DNA of 47,676 nucleotides from Hyphomicrobiales bacterium (lineage in GTDB: Bacteria; Pseudomonadota; Alphaproteobacteria; Rhizobiales; Rhizobiaceae), in NCBI GenBank assembly GCA_900465675.1, contig UBJR01000004.1:290632-338307 (forward strand). Reading direction: 5' to 3'. This document shows, piece after piece, positions 18,022-26,088 of the stretch. Below the pieces are notes generated by a model that was not told the DNA's origin, did no database searches, and was given only the letters and a program-made list of their open reading frames with translations. How positions within the stretch are numbered: position 1 is the first letter of the stretch; each line of letters starts with the position of its first letter. Made by a program: the position numbers and the translations under genes.

Positions 18022-18289
18022 GTTTCGTTGATGTTGTGGCCGAGAAGTCGGGTATCACTAAGCAGCCGAACAGCTGATTCTTACGCCTGCCGATCTGGGT
18101 TTCGATAGAATAGGCCATTTCAGGCTGTTTCACTCCCGCCACGCAGCCGGCTTCTGGCTGGAGGCGGTTCTGTGGCTGCGGGATGGGGTCAATCCCTGGC
18201 CGGATCAGCTCTGCCGCGCTCCCGCCTTTTGAGGGACACAACTTCGCCTTTGAATAAAAACGGCTCTTTAAGATTTACGAGTTAGTAAT
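18022..18289. other. Non-coding stretch before the SLT lipoprotein gene
   Basis: Intergenic stretch of about 270 bases. A minus-strand open frame of 84 codons crosses it, but it lacks a ribosome binding site and overlaps the end of the reductase gene. The DNA has several small GC-rich self-complementary patches and no clear promoter or terminator. It might hold a small RNA or a decayed repeat, but nothing can be named from sequence alone. Confidence 0.3.
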
Positions 18290-18304
18290 CTCTCGAAACG
18301 AGAG
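18290..18304 (+). promoter_or_regulatory. Hairpin covering the ribosome binding site
   Basis: Perfect inverted repeat CTCTCG-AAA-CGAGAG. The Shine-Dalgarno sequence GAGAGG of the downstream TTG-initiated gene (18300-18305) falls inside its right arm, so translation may be restrained. Confidence 0.45.
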
Positions 18305-18312
18305 GTTCAGTT

Positions 18313-18894
18313 TTGCGTATCCGTACACTTCTCGCCCTGGTGCTGCTGGCACTTGTTGCCGGCTGTGCGACGGCGCCCCGTCAGACACGAAATATCTGCG
18401 CGGTCTTCGACCAGCGCGATGGGCTGTTTACCAACTGGCAGCGCGAGGCCGAGCGCGCCGAAAAGAAATACGGCATTCCCGTGCCGATCCTGATGGCGAC
18501 GATGTATGTGGAATCGGGCTTCCAGCCGAACGCCCGTCCGCCTCGCACGAAACTTTTCGGCTTCATTCCCTGGACGCGGCAATCGACCGCCTATGGATAT
18601 TCCCAGGCGCTTGACGGCACCTGGAGCCACTACCAGTCCGAGACAGGAAACTGGACCGGCCGCCGCACCAACTTCGCCGACGCGATCGATTTCATTGCCT
18701 GGTACCACTACAGCAACAGTCAGGCGACCGGCATCCAGCGCAACGATGCCTACAATCTCTACCTCGCCTATTATTCCGGCCCGACCGGCTACAAGCGCGG
18801 CGACTGGCGCTCGAACGGCCAGTTGCAGAAGACAGCGCAGAAGTTTGCGAATATGGCCGCGACCTATCAGCAGCAGCTGAATGGGTGCGATTGA
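18313..18894 (+). CDS. SLT-domain lipoprotein (lytic transglycosylase-like)
   Basis: Lipoprotein of 193 residues. The signal sequence ends in a lipobox (LVAGCAT, Cys17 or so). The body resembles an SLT lysozyme-like fold: an active-site-type Glu in PVPILMATMYVESGFQPNARP, then GYSQALDGTWSHYQSETG and AYNLYLAYYSGPTGY, which corresponds to the conserved Tyr-containing helix. It probably cleaves peptidoglycan glycan strands in the periplasm. It starts with TTG, with GAGAGG seven bases upstream, partly held in a hairpin. Single gene, convergent with pdeM. Confidence 0.88.
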   Translation: MRIRTLLALVLLALVAGCATAPRQTRNICAVFDQRDGLFTNWQREAERAEKKYGIPVPILMATMYVESGFQPNARPPRTKLFGFIPWTRQSTAYGYSQALDGTWSHYQSETGNWTGRRTNFADAIDFIAWYHYSNSQATGIQRNDAYNLYLAYYSGPTGYKRGDWRSNGQLQKTAQKFANMAATYQQQLNGCD

Positions 18895-18903
18895 GGCGCT
18901 AGC

Positions 18904-19629
18904 TTAGCCGCGCAGGTTCCCGAACCTGACGGAATAGATGCGGTCGCGGCCCAGGAGATGGGCGACCAGCGATGCGTGATCGAACAGGCCCTTCATCGCC
19001 TTGTGGCCGAGATCGAGGCCGCCGCTCATCACGCCGAAGGCAGGCATCAGCAGGCGGGAACCATCGGTCGCGAAGCAGGGACGGCGGATCGATTTTTCGC
19101 GGCGGCGGACGGTGGCGGCCGGATGCAGGTGACCGGCGATTTCGCCCTGCTGCAATCCGCCCTTCGGCTCGTGGCGGAAGGTGAGGCCGCCATAGTGGAT
19201 CTCGTCGGTTGAAATACCGGGCAGATCGACGGTGCCGTCAGGGTCATGGTTGCCGTTGATCCAGATCCATTCGCGGCCGCGGGCCATATCCGCGATCAGC
19301 ATGCGGAAGGATTCCGGCAGGTGCTGCGAGCCGACGCGGTCATGAAAATTGTCGCCGAGCGAGACGACGATCTTCGGGTCGTAGCGGGTGATGACGGCAG
19401 AGAGAACCGTTAGCGTCGCCACCGTGTCGTAGGGCGGCAGCATCATGCCGCGGCGGGCGAAAGCGGCGCCCTTCTCCAGATGCAGGTCGGAGACGACGAG
19501 CAGGCTTGATTCTGGCAGGTAGAGAGCGCCCAGCGGATCGCAGACGGCGGCAACGCCTGCAACCGACGTTTCCACGCCGGGCATCGGGACCAGTCCATTG
19601 AGTTCGCGCGCCAGCGCCAGGCGGTTCAT
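18904..19629 (-). CDS. pdeM: Ligase-associated DNA damage response endonuclease PdeM
   Basis: Calcineurin-like metallophosphoesterase of 241 residues with all metal-binding blocks: SDLHLEKG, SLGDNFHD, INGNHDPD, FRHEP and AGHLHP. The block SDLHLEKGAAFARRGMMLPPYDT is characteristic of PdeM proteins, encoded beside Lhr-type helicases in DNA-repair clusters. Here the helicase gene lies 22 bases upstream on the same strand, so the pair is an operon. The usual ATP-dependent ligase and the MBL-fold exonuclease of the cluster are not adjacent. Confidence 0.93.
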   Translation of the reverse strand: MNRLALARELNGLVPMPGVETSVAGVAAVCDPLGALYLPESSLLVVSDLHLEKGAAFARRGMMLPPYDTVATLTVLSAVITRYDPKIVVSLGDNFHDRVGSQHLPESFRMLIADMARGREWIWINGNHDPDGTVDLPGISTDEIHYGGLTFRHEPKGGLQQGEIAGHLHPAATVRRREKSIRRPCFATDGSRLLMPAFGVMSGGLDLGHKAMKGLFDHASLVAHLLGRDRIYSVRFGNLRG

Positions 19630-19651
19630 TGCGGTCTTCTATCCTAATTCA

Positions 19652-22162
19652 TCAGCTCATCGCCTCGGCGATGAGGTCGTCTGCCGCTTCGGCGAGCAGT
19701 GCATCATGGGCTTCGCCCGGCACCGCTTCCTTGCCAATCTCAAGCATGACGGGCACGGCGAGCGGCGAGATATGGTCCAGCGCACGATGCGTGATGTGAC
19801 CCTTGATTCGCCTCAGCATATCGCCAAGCCGGGAAATATCCAAAAGCCCGGTGCCCGCATCCTGCCGCGTTGCCTGCAAGAGGATGTGATCAGGCTCATG
19901 GCTTCGCAGGACATCGTAGATCAGATCGGCCGAGACCGTGACCTGTCTGCCGCTCTTTTCCTTGCCCGGATGACGGCGCTCGATCAAGCCTGCAATCACG
20001 GCGCAATTGCGGAAGGTGCGCTTCAAAAGAAAGGATTCGTCGAGCCATTCTTCCAGATCATCGCCGAGCATGTCCTCGTCGAAGAGATCGGCGAGGCTGA
20101 GGCGGCCGTCCTGGACCATCAGGCCGAGGTCCTCCAGGCCCCAGATGCCGAGCGAATAGTCTGTGCAGACGAAGCCGAGCGGTTTTGCGCCGGCCCGCTC
20201 CAGTCGCCGTGTTAGCAGCATGCCAAGCGTCTGGTGGGCCAGGCGCCCCTCGAAGGGATAGGCGACCATGTAGCAGCGGCTGCCGCGCGGGAAGGTCTCG
20301 ATCAAAAGCTCGTCGCGCTTCGGCAGCATCGACTTGTCCTTCTGCAGCGACAGCCAGTCGCGTACCTGATCCGGGAGATGGTGCCAACGGTCAGGGTCGG
20401 CGATCATCGAGCGGACCTGATCGGCGAGATAGGTCGAGAGCGGAAACTTGCCGCCGGCATATGAGGGGATCTTCGGATCAAGCGAGAAGGCTTGCGAGGC
20501 CAATGCCTCGTTCTCCCGGATGCCTTCGAAGCGCAGCACTTTACCGGAGAAAATGAAGGTATCACCGGGGGAGAGCTGCTCGAAGAAATACTCCTCCATC
20601 TTGCCGAGCACCGCCCCGCCGCGGCCGATGCGCCCGCCCTCCCCGCGCTTGACCATCTTCAGGTTCAGCATCGGGCTCTCGACGATGGTGCCGAGATTGA
20701 GCCGGTATTGCTGGGCGACCTGCGGATTGGAGACGCGCCAAAGACCGTCGCTGGTTTTGCGGATGCGGGCGTAGCGCTCGTAGGTGCGCAGCGCATAGCC
20801 GCCGGTGGCAACGAAATCGACGATCTGCTCGAAAGTTTCCCAGGCGAGATCGGCATAGGGGGACGCGGTCCGGATCTCGTCATAGAGCTGCAGCATATCG
20901 AACGGTTCGGCGCAGGCCATGCCGAGCACGTGCTGGGCCAGCACATCCAGCGCGCCACGGCCAACCGGCGGGGTGTCCTGCGCACCGATGTAATTCGCAT
21001 CGAGCGCCGCCTGGCATTCCATGACCTCGAAGCGGTTGGCGGGCACGAGGATCGCCTTCGAAGGTTCGTCCATGCGGTGATTGGCGCGGCCGATGCGCTG
21101 GGCGAGACGCGAGGCGCCCTTGGGCGCGCCGACATGGATGACGAGATCGACATCGCCCCAGTCGATGCCGAGATCGAGCGTCGAGGTGGCAACGACGGCG
21201 CGTAGCTTGTTGGCGGCCATCGCCGCTTCCACCTTGCGCCGCTGGCTGACATCGAGCGAACCGTGATGCAGGGCGATCGGCAGATTGTCCTCGTTGATCG
21301 TCCAGAGTTCCTGGAAGAGCATTTCCGCCTGCGAGCGGGTGTTGACGAAGAGCAGCGTCGTCTGGTGATCGAGAAGCTGTTTGTAGACATCAGGAATGGC
21401 GTATTTGGCGGAGTGACCCGACCAGGGAATGCGTTCCTCGGTCTTCAGGATCGAGATATCGGGCTTCGCGCCGCCTTCGACGGTGACGAGACCGGCATGT
21501 CTCTCCTCGCCCTCTTCCTGGGCCACCAGCCATTTCTGCAGGTCCATCGGCTCGGCGACGGTGGCGGAAAGGCCAATGGTCTGCAGATCGGGGGCGAGCC
21601 TGCGGAGCCTGGCGATGCCGAGGGAGAGCATGTGGCCGCGCTTGGAGGTGACGAGCGAGTGCAACTCGTCCAGCACGATATATTTCAGGTCCTTGAAGAA
21701 GCGCCCGGCTTCCTTGTTGGCGAGCAACAGCGCCACCTGTTCCGGCGTCGTCAACAGGATATCGGGCGGGTTGAGCTTCTGGCGCTGGCGCTTGGCATTC
21801 GGCGTGTCGCCGGTGCGGTTTTCGATGCTGACGGCCAGGCCCATCTCTTCGACCGGCTTGGTCAGATTGCGCTCGATATCGACGGCGAGCGCCTTCAGCG
21901 GCGAGACGTAGAGCGTGTGGATGCCGGTGAAGGCCGAACCGGGCGGGATCTTGCCGCGGCGGGTCAGATCGGTCAGCGCCGGCAGAAATCCGGCCAGCGT
22001 CTTACCGGCGCCCGTCGGCGCGATCAGCAGCGTGCTCTCGCCGGCTTCGGCGCGCGCCAGCAATTCCAGCTGATGCGGGCGCGGCCGCCAGCCCTTTTCC
22101 GCAAACCAGCGGAGAAAAGGGGCAGGCAGGGCAAGGCTGGTATCGGCATCGACTTGGTCCAC
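19652..22162 (-). CDS. Ligase-associated DNA damage response DEXH helicase (Lhr type)
   Basis: Superfamily 2 helicase of 836 residues. Walker A is APTGAGKT near residue 50, motif II LDELHS (a DELH variant of the DExH box), motif III GLSATV and motif VI QRIGRANH. After the two RecA domains come the winged-helix and Lhr-core parts typical of the 800-residue ligase-associated class (YRLNLGTIVESPML, FEEQLSPGDTF-like segment, IPSYAGGKFPLSTYLADQVRS). It is thought to unwind or anneal nucleic acid during repair together with PdeM. It is the first gene of the pair; a YitT gene ends 45 bases upstream on the same strand and may be in the same transcript. Confidence 0.93.
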   Translation of the reverse strand: MDQVDADTSLALPAPFLRWFAEKGWRPRPHQLELLARAEAGESTLLIAPTGAGKTLAGFLPALTDLTRRGKIPPGSAFTGIHTLYVSPLKALAVDIERNLTKPVEEMGLAVSIENRTGDTPNAKRQRQKLNPPDILLTTPEQVALLLANKEAGRFFKDLKYIVLDELHSLVTSKRGHMLSLGIARLRRLAPDLQTIGLSATVAEPMDLQKWLVAQEEGEERHAGLVTVEGGAKPDISILKTEERIPWSGHSAKYAIPDVYKQLLDHQTTLLFVNTRSQAEMLFQELWTINEDNLPIALHHGSLDVSQRRKVEAAMAANKLRAVVATSTLDLGIDWGDVDLVIHVGAPKGASRLAQRIGRANHRMDEPSKAILVPANRFEVMECQAALDANYIGAQDTPPVGRGALDVLAQHVLGMACAEPFDMLQLYDEIRTASPYADLAWETFEQIVDFVATGGYALRTYERYARIRKTSDGLWRVSNPQVAQQYRLNLGTIVESPMLNLKMVKRGEGGRIGRGGAVLGKMEEYFFEQLSPGDTFIFSGKVLRFEGIRENEALASQAFSLDPKIPSYAGGKFPLSTYLADQVRSMIADPDRWHHLPDQVRDWLSLQKDKSMLPKRDELLIETFPRGSRCYMVAYPFEGRLAHQTLGMLLTRRLERAGAKPLGFVCTDYSLGIWGLEDLGLMVQDGRLSLADLFDEDMLGDDLEEWLDESFLLKRTFRNCAVIAGLIERRHPGKEKSGRQVTVSADLIYDVLRSHEPDHILLQATRQDAGTGLLDISRLGDMLRRIKGHITHRALDHISPLAVPVMLEIGKEAVPGEAHDALLAEAADDLIAEAMS

Positions 22163-22206
22163 GCCATAAAGGTAGTGAAATCAGGGCGAAAGAGAAGAGC
22201 GCGATC

Positions 22207-22830
22207 TCACATCGCGATATAGCGGTCCTTGCGGTGATTGATGGCGAGCGTGAGGTTCAGGACCACCGCGCCAAGCACCGAGCAGGCAATGATGAACGGG
22301 CTGGCGACGAAAAAGGACAGGGCCAGAATGATGCCGTCGAAGCCGAGCTGGACGAGGCCTGCCCGCCAGCCGAAACGATCCTGGATATAGAGCGCCAGAA
22401 TACCGACGCCGCCCAGGCTGGCGCGATGGCGGAAAAGCGCCAACATGCCCGCGCCGATGACCAGCCCGCCGAAGAGGGCACCGGCGATCGGATCGACATG
22501 CGAAAGGCTGATGAAGCGTGGGGCAACCTCGGACAGTGCCGAGGTCATGGCGATCGCAATAAAGGTCTTGACCGTGAAGGCAGGTCCGAGGCGGCGAAAG
22601 GCGAGATAATAGAAGGGCAGGTTTACGGCGAAGAAGCAGAGGCCAAAACTCCAGCCGGTGGCGTAATGCATCAGGAAGGCCATGCCGGCCGTGCCGCCCG
22701 TCAGAAGACCGGCGCCTGAGAGCAGCGACACGCCGAGCACTGCAAGCATGCTTCCGGCAACCAGGCCCTGGGCATCGTCAAGGAGCGAGTGGCGGTCTGC
22801 CGAAGAGTTCAAAACGCCTGTGAATGCCAT
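22207..22830 (-). CDS. YitT family membrane protein (copy 1)
   Basis: Inner-membrane protein of 207 residues with about six hydrophobic helices and the YitT/DUF161 core: GLVAGSMLAVLGVSLLSGAGLLTGGTAGMAFLMHY, FRHRASLGGVGILALYIQDRFGWRAGLVQ and a C-terminal INHRKDRYIAM. Function unknown; the family is proposed to be transport-related. A clear paralogue lies at 25244-25879, with identical HRASLGGVGIL and matching ends. It precedes lhr on the same strand and is divergent from an esterase gene. Confidence 0.9.
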   Translation of the reverse strand: MAFTGVLNSSADRHSLLDDAQGLVAGSMLAVLGVSLLSGAGLLTGGTAGMAFLMHYATGWSFGLCFFAVNLPFYYLAFRRLGPAFTVKTFIAIAMTSALSEVAPRFISLSHVDPIAGALFGGLVIGAGMLALFRHRASLGGVGILALYIQDRFGWRAGLVQLGFDGIILALSFFVASPFIIACSVLGAVVLNLTLAINHRKDRYIAM

Positions 22831-22959
22831 TATTTTCCCCTCCCGGTTTGGCTCTTTCTATCCTGACGGAGCCACTTGGCAAGATGTCCCAGTCAGCGAT
22901 CTGCATTTTCGCCGTATTGCTGGAGCGGCCTGACGGCTGACACAGAAGAGAGACAGAAG

Positions 22960-23892
22960 ATGCCGACACGCCGCTCGATCCTTGCCGCCATCGGCGCGCT
23001 CACCCTTCTTCCCCGGATATCGAGAGCGGAAGCCGCGGCACCCGCCAGCCTGACGCTGTGGCCGGGCTCTCCTCCGGGCGGCGGCGGTCCGTCGGGCGAT
23101 GTGCGGCAGAATTCCAAGGGGGCGGTCAGCAACATCGCGGTGCCGAAGATCGATGTCTTTGCGCCGAAAGCTCCCAATGGGACGGCCTTCCTGATCGCGG
23201 CGGGCGGTGGCTACAAGCGCATTGAGATGCAGAACGAAGCGCTACCGGCCGCGCAGTGGCTGAACGATCGCGGCATCACCGCCTTCGTGCTTTCCTACCG
23301 GCTTCCGGCCGAAGGTTGGGAGGCCGGGCCACTGTCGCCGCTGCAGGACGCGCAGCGTGCGCTGCGGCTGATCCGGGCAAATGCCGGAACCTTCCAGATC
23401 AACCCTGACCGCCTCGGCGTCCTCGGCTTTTCAGCGGGCGCCCACCTTCTCGGTCTGGCGGCAACGCGATCGGCTTTCGCTTCCTACGAGCCGATCGATG
23501 CGGCCGACAGGCTTTCGGCGCGGCCGGATCTTGCGGCATTGATCTATCCCGTCATCACCCTGAAACCGCCGTTCGACCATACCTCGACGCGAAAGGTGCT
23601 GATCGGCAGCCATCCGAGCCCGGCCCTCAGTTCGGAGTGGTCGGTGGAAGATCATGTGAAGGCGCATTGCCCGGCGGTTTTCCTCGTGCAGGCGCAAGAC
23701 GATCCGATTTCCGATCCGCAGAATACCCTGATCATGCAAGCTGCCTGCGAGAAGGCAGGCGTGCCGGTAGAGCTGCACCGGCTGGCGAGTGGCGGCCATG
23801 GCTTCGGCATGGGCGTGCCGGGCACCGATACGGCGGCATGGCCGGACTATTTCGCCACCTGGCTCGACAAGCAGATCCCGCCTCGCGGCTGA
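22960..23892 (+). CDS. Tat-exported alpha/beta hydrolase (esterase-like)
   Basis: Secreted hydrolase of 310 residues. The N-terminus MPTRRSILAAIGALTLLP with a twin Arg followed by a hydrophobic stretch and ending SRAEAA looks like a Tat signal. The fold markers are the oxyanion region FLIAAGGGYKRIEM, the nucleophile elbow GVLGFSAGAHL, an acid in QAQDDPISDP and the His in ASGGHGFGMG, in the order Ser, Asp, His. The LWPGSPPGGGGPSG opening matches a group of acetyl-xylan-esterase-like (BD-FAE) proteins, so a carbohydrate or aromatic ester is the likely substrate. The start at 22960 removes a 28-residue upstream extension that lacks a ribosome site. Confidence 0.87.
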   Translation: MPTRRSILAAIGALTLLPRISRAEAAAPASLTLWPGSPPGGGGPSGDVRQNSKGAVSNIAVPKIDVFAPKAPNGTAFLIAAGGGYKRIEMQNEALPAAQWLNDRGITAFVLSYRLPAEGWEAGPLSPLQDAQRALRLIRANAGTFQINPDRLGVLGFSAGAHLLGLAATRSAFASYEPIDAADRLSARPDLAALIYPVITLKPPFDHTSTRKVLIGSHPSPALSSEWSVEDHVKAHCPAVFLVQAQDDPISDPQNTLIMQAACEKAGVPVELHRLASGGHGFGMGVPGTDTAAWPDYFATWLDKQIPPRG

Positions 23893-23917
23893 AATTTGCT
23901 CCTGTTTAACAACACGC

Positions 23918-23956
23918 TTGACTCCCACGATAATCATGGATATTTTTTATCCATGA
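23918..23956 (+). promoter_or_regulatory. Rrf2 promoter with overlapping operator
   Basis: A -35 element TTGACT (23918-23923) and a -10 element TATTTT (23941-23946) with a 17-base spacer. An inverted repeat TCATGGATA / TATCCATGA (23934-23942 and 23948-23956) with a five-base spacer covers the -10. This is the expected site for autorepression by the Rrf2 protein encoded just downstream. Confidence 0.65.
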
Positions 23957-23974
23957 ATTAAGGAGGTGACTTCG

Positions 23975-24475
23975 ATGAAACTCAGCGACGGTGTCGAGCA
24001 GGCCATTCATTGCGTAGCGGTGCTTGCCGGCCTTTCTGCCGAAGGCGTGCTGTCGGCCGCCGCACTCGCCGAATTTCACGGCGTTTCGACGAGTTATCTC
24101 CTGAAGCATCTGCAGGCGCTTTCGGGTGCCGGGCTGCTGAGCACCGTGCCGGGGCCGAAAGGCGGCTACCGGCTGGCGAAAAAGCCCGATGCTATTTCGC
24201 TGCTTGATATCGTGCTTGCCGTCGAGGGTCCGGCGCCCGCCTTCCGCTGCAGCGAAATACGCCAGCGCGGGCCGAACCCACTGCCGCAGCGCTATTTCAC
24301 CAAGCCGTGCCAGGTCACGGCGGCGATGCTGAAAGCCGAGCGCGCCTATCGTGCCGAACTCGCCAAGACAAAGATCGCAGACATTCTGGCGGACCTTGCC
24401 GCCGATGATGACGGAGGCATCGCCGCCCGCGGCTGCGCCTTCATGGACTTGAACGAACGCAAAGCGGCTCGATGA
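23975..24475 (+). CDS. Rrf2 family regulator
   Basis: Regulator of 166 residues. The winged helix spans about residues 1-75 (VSTSYLLKHLQALSGAGLLSTVPGPKGGYRLAKK, the strongly conserved Rrf2 wing). Cys92, Cys112 and Cys154 in the C-terminal half do not match the spaced Cys triad of IscR but could sense redox state or nitric oxide. The start at 23975 follows AGGAGG at eight bases. It is the first gene of a two-gene unit with an AhpD-like enzyme 25 bases downstream, a pairing seen for peroxide or electrophile defence. Confidence 0.93.
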   Translation: MKLSDGVEQAIHCVAVLAGLSAEGVLSAAALAEFHGVSTSYLLKHLQALSGAGLLSTVPGPKGGYRLAKKPDAISLLDIVLAVEGPAPAFRCSEIRQRGPNPLPQRYFTKPCQVTAAMLKAERAYRAELAKTKIADILADLAADDDGGIAARGCAFMDLNERKAAR

Positions 24476-24500
24476 GCCTTACCCCCAAAGGAGAATGACG

Positions 24501-24962
24501 ATGCAACCCCGTTTCAATTTCGCCAAGGCTGCCCCTGATGCTTACAAGGCCGTCGCTGCATTGGAGCAGTATGTCCAGACCTCAGGTCTCGAGCGCCGCT
24601 TCATCCACCTGATCAAGCTGCGTGCCTCGCAGATCAACGGCTGCGCTTACTGCGTCGACATGCATGTGAAGGAATCGCGCCACGACGGTCTCTCGGAACA
24701 GTGGATCAACCTGATGTGCGTCTGGCGTGAATCGCCGGTCTATGATGCCAGGGAACGTGCGCTGCTCGGCTGGGTCGATGCTGTCACGAACATCGCTTCG
24801 ACCGGCGCTCCGGATGCCGATTACGAAGCGCTGAAGGCGCATTTCGGCGAAGAAGAAATCACCAAGATTACCGTGGCGATCGGCGCGATCAATGTCTGGA
24901 ACCGCCTCGCCGTAGGCTTCCGGGCACAGCACCCGATCGACCAGCCGGCAAAGGCTGCCTGA
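24501..24962 (+). CDS. AhpD-like carboxymuconolactone decarboxylase family protein
   Basis: All-helical protein of 153 residues with the AhpD core: INGCAYCVDMHVKESRHDG, giving a CxxC pair (Cys48, Cys51) and His55 as in the disulfide-dependent peroxidase active site. The closing segment VAIGAINVWNRLAVGFR is typical of the family. It probably reduces peroxides using thiols in the cytoplasm. The start at 24501 lies seven bases after AAGGAG; an earlier ATG at 24495 is too close. It is co-transcribed with the Rrf2 regulator and followed by a terminator. Confidence 0.92.
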   Translation: MQPRFNFAKAAPDAYKAVAALEQYVQTSGLERRFIHLIKLRASQINGCAYCVDMHVKESRHDGLSEQWINLMCVWRESPVYDARERALLGWVDAVTNIASTGAPDADYEALKAHFGEEEITKITVAIGAINVWNRLAVGFRAQHPIDQPAKAA

Positions 24963-24971
24963 GTCTGCGAG

Positions 24972-24997
24972 CCCCTCTCTCCAAACGGGGAGAGGGG
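24972..24997. terminator. Terminator hairpin after the AhpD gene
   Basis: Eleven-base stem CCCCTCTCTCC with GGGGAGAGGGG (one T-G pair) around a four-base loop AAAC, between the convergent AhpD and small 51-residue genes. It has only a short T tract, so it probably serves both directions. Confidence 0.7.
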
Positions 24998-25005
24998 TTC
25001 ATTCA

Positions 25006-25161
25006 TCAATTCGTCTTGGGTGCGGTCTGGACCGGCCGTTCGGCGGAGGGATCGACGCTGTTGAAGACCTGGCGGAGGGTCTGGGAGATTTCCTCGGCTG
25101 AGGCACCCTTCGCATATTCTTCCTTCATGCGGCGTCTGACAAGCTTTTCCAGTTCTGACAT
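25006..25161 (-). CDS. Small protein (51 aa)
   Basis: Short gene of 52 codons. The product begins MSELEKLVRRRMKEEYAKG and continues SAEEISQTLRQVF before a Pro-rich tail ending APKTN. The first 35 residues look like a single charged amphipathic helix; no family is recognised. GAGGTGA precedes the ATG at normal spacing. Codon use is like the neighbours and the frame ends beside the shared terminator, so it is likely real. It lies downstream of the second YitT gene on the same strand. Confidence 0.65.
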   Translation of the reverse strand: MSELEKLVRRRMKEEYAKGASAEEISQTLRQVFNSVDPSAERPVQTAPKTN

Positions 25162-25243
25162 ATCGTCACCTCATCATTTCCGGCGCGAGGTCATTTTCGC
25201 GCTGCAGCATGGATGAGGCAAGTTACGATTTGTTCACGCGCGC

Positions 25244-25879
25244 TCACAGCGCGATGTAGCGATCGGCGCGATGGTTGATCGTCAGAAACAGATTGAGCAC
25301 CACCGCGCCCAGCACTGAATAGAAGACAACCGGCGGCGTGGTGACGAAGAAGGCGGCGGCAAGCACGCACATATCGATGGCGAGCTGCACAAGACCGGCG
25401 CGGATGCCGAAACGCTCCTGCATATAGATGCCGAGAATGCCGACGCCGCCGAGGCTGGCGCGATGGCGGTACAGCGCCAGAAGGCCGAAGCCGAGCAGCA
25501 GGCCGCCGAGAAGGGCCGCCCATGCCGGCTGGATCGTGGCGATCGCCATCACTTTCGGCTGCAGGCTTGTCAGCGCCGAGGTGAGGCCAATGGCGATGAA
25601 GGTCTTCAGCGTGAAGGCGATGCCGAGACGCTTCCAGGACAGATAGAAGAACGGCACGTTCAGGAAGAAGAAGGCCAGGCCGAAATTGATGCCGAACGCA
25701 TAGTGGAGCAGAAAGGCGATACCCGCCGTGCTGCCGGTCAAGAGGCCGGCGCTGGCGAGAACATAAAGGCCGAGCGCCGAGACGAGGCTGCCGGTGAATA
25801 TGCCCTGCACATCTTCGACGGCGGTGTGACGAGTGGCGCTGGTGTTCCAGAAACCGAGGGCACTGATGAGCTGGGTCAT
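25244..25879 (-). CDS. YitT family membrane protein (copy 2)
   Basis: Inner-membrane protein of 211 residues, paralogous to the one at 22207-22830. It shares GLLTGSTAGIAFLLHY, KTFIAIGLTSALTSL, YRHRASLGGVGILGIYMQERFGIRAGLVQ and the ending INHRADRYIAL. The ATG at 25879 follows GGAG at nine bases; an upstream in-frame start would add five residues without a site. Function unknown. The two copies share the same strand and are about 3 kb apart, which suggests an old duplication with later insertion or rearrangement. Confidence 0.9.
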   Translation of the reverse strand: MTQLISALGFWNTSATRHTAVEDVQGIFTGSLVSALGLYVLASAGLLTGSTAGIAFLLHYAFGINFGLAFFFLNVPFFYLSWKRLGIAFTLKTFIAIGLTSALTSLQPKVMAIATIQPAWAALLGGLLLGFGLLALYRHRASLGGVGILGIYMQERFGIRAGLVQLAIDMCVLAAAFFVTTPPVVFYSVLGAVVLNLFLTINHRADRYIAL

Positions 25880-26088
25880 GTCGCTAATCTCCAAACGGCA
25901 GACGAGTTCAAGAGCGCCGGAGACACTCCTGCGCGATGGATTTTCGATGATGAGAGAGCCGGGGCGTTCCTGCTTTTGGATGGCGGTGCCGGTCGGCTGA
26001 TGGCGGAATTATTGGGCTTTTCGCACTTGCGAGCAAGCGAAATATGTAAGCAATACTGACCTATTTCAAATTCGCAAGATTTATGCGC

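Noticed and set aside
21263..22222. Plus-strand open frame (319 codons) across the helicase gene
   Set aside because: Antisense to the helicase motifs, which are intact on the minus strand.
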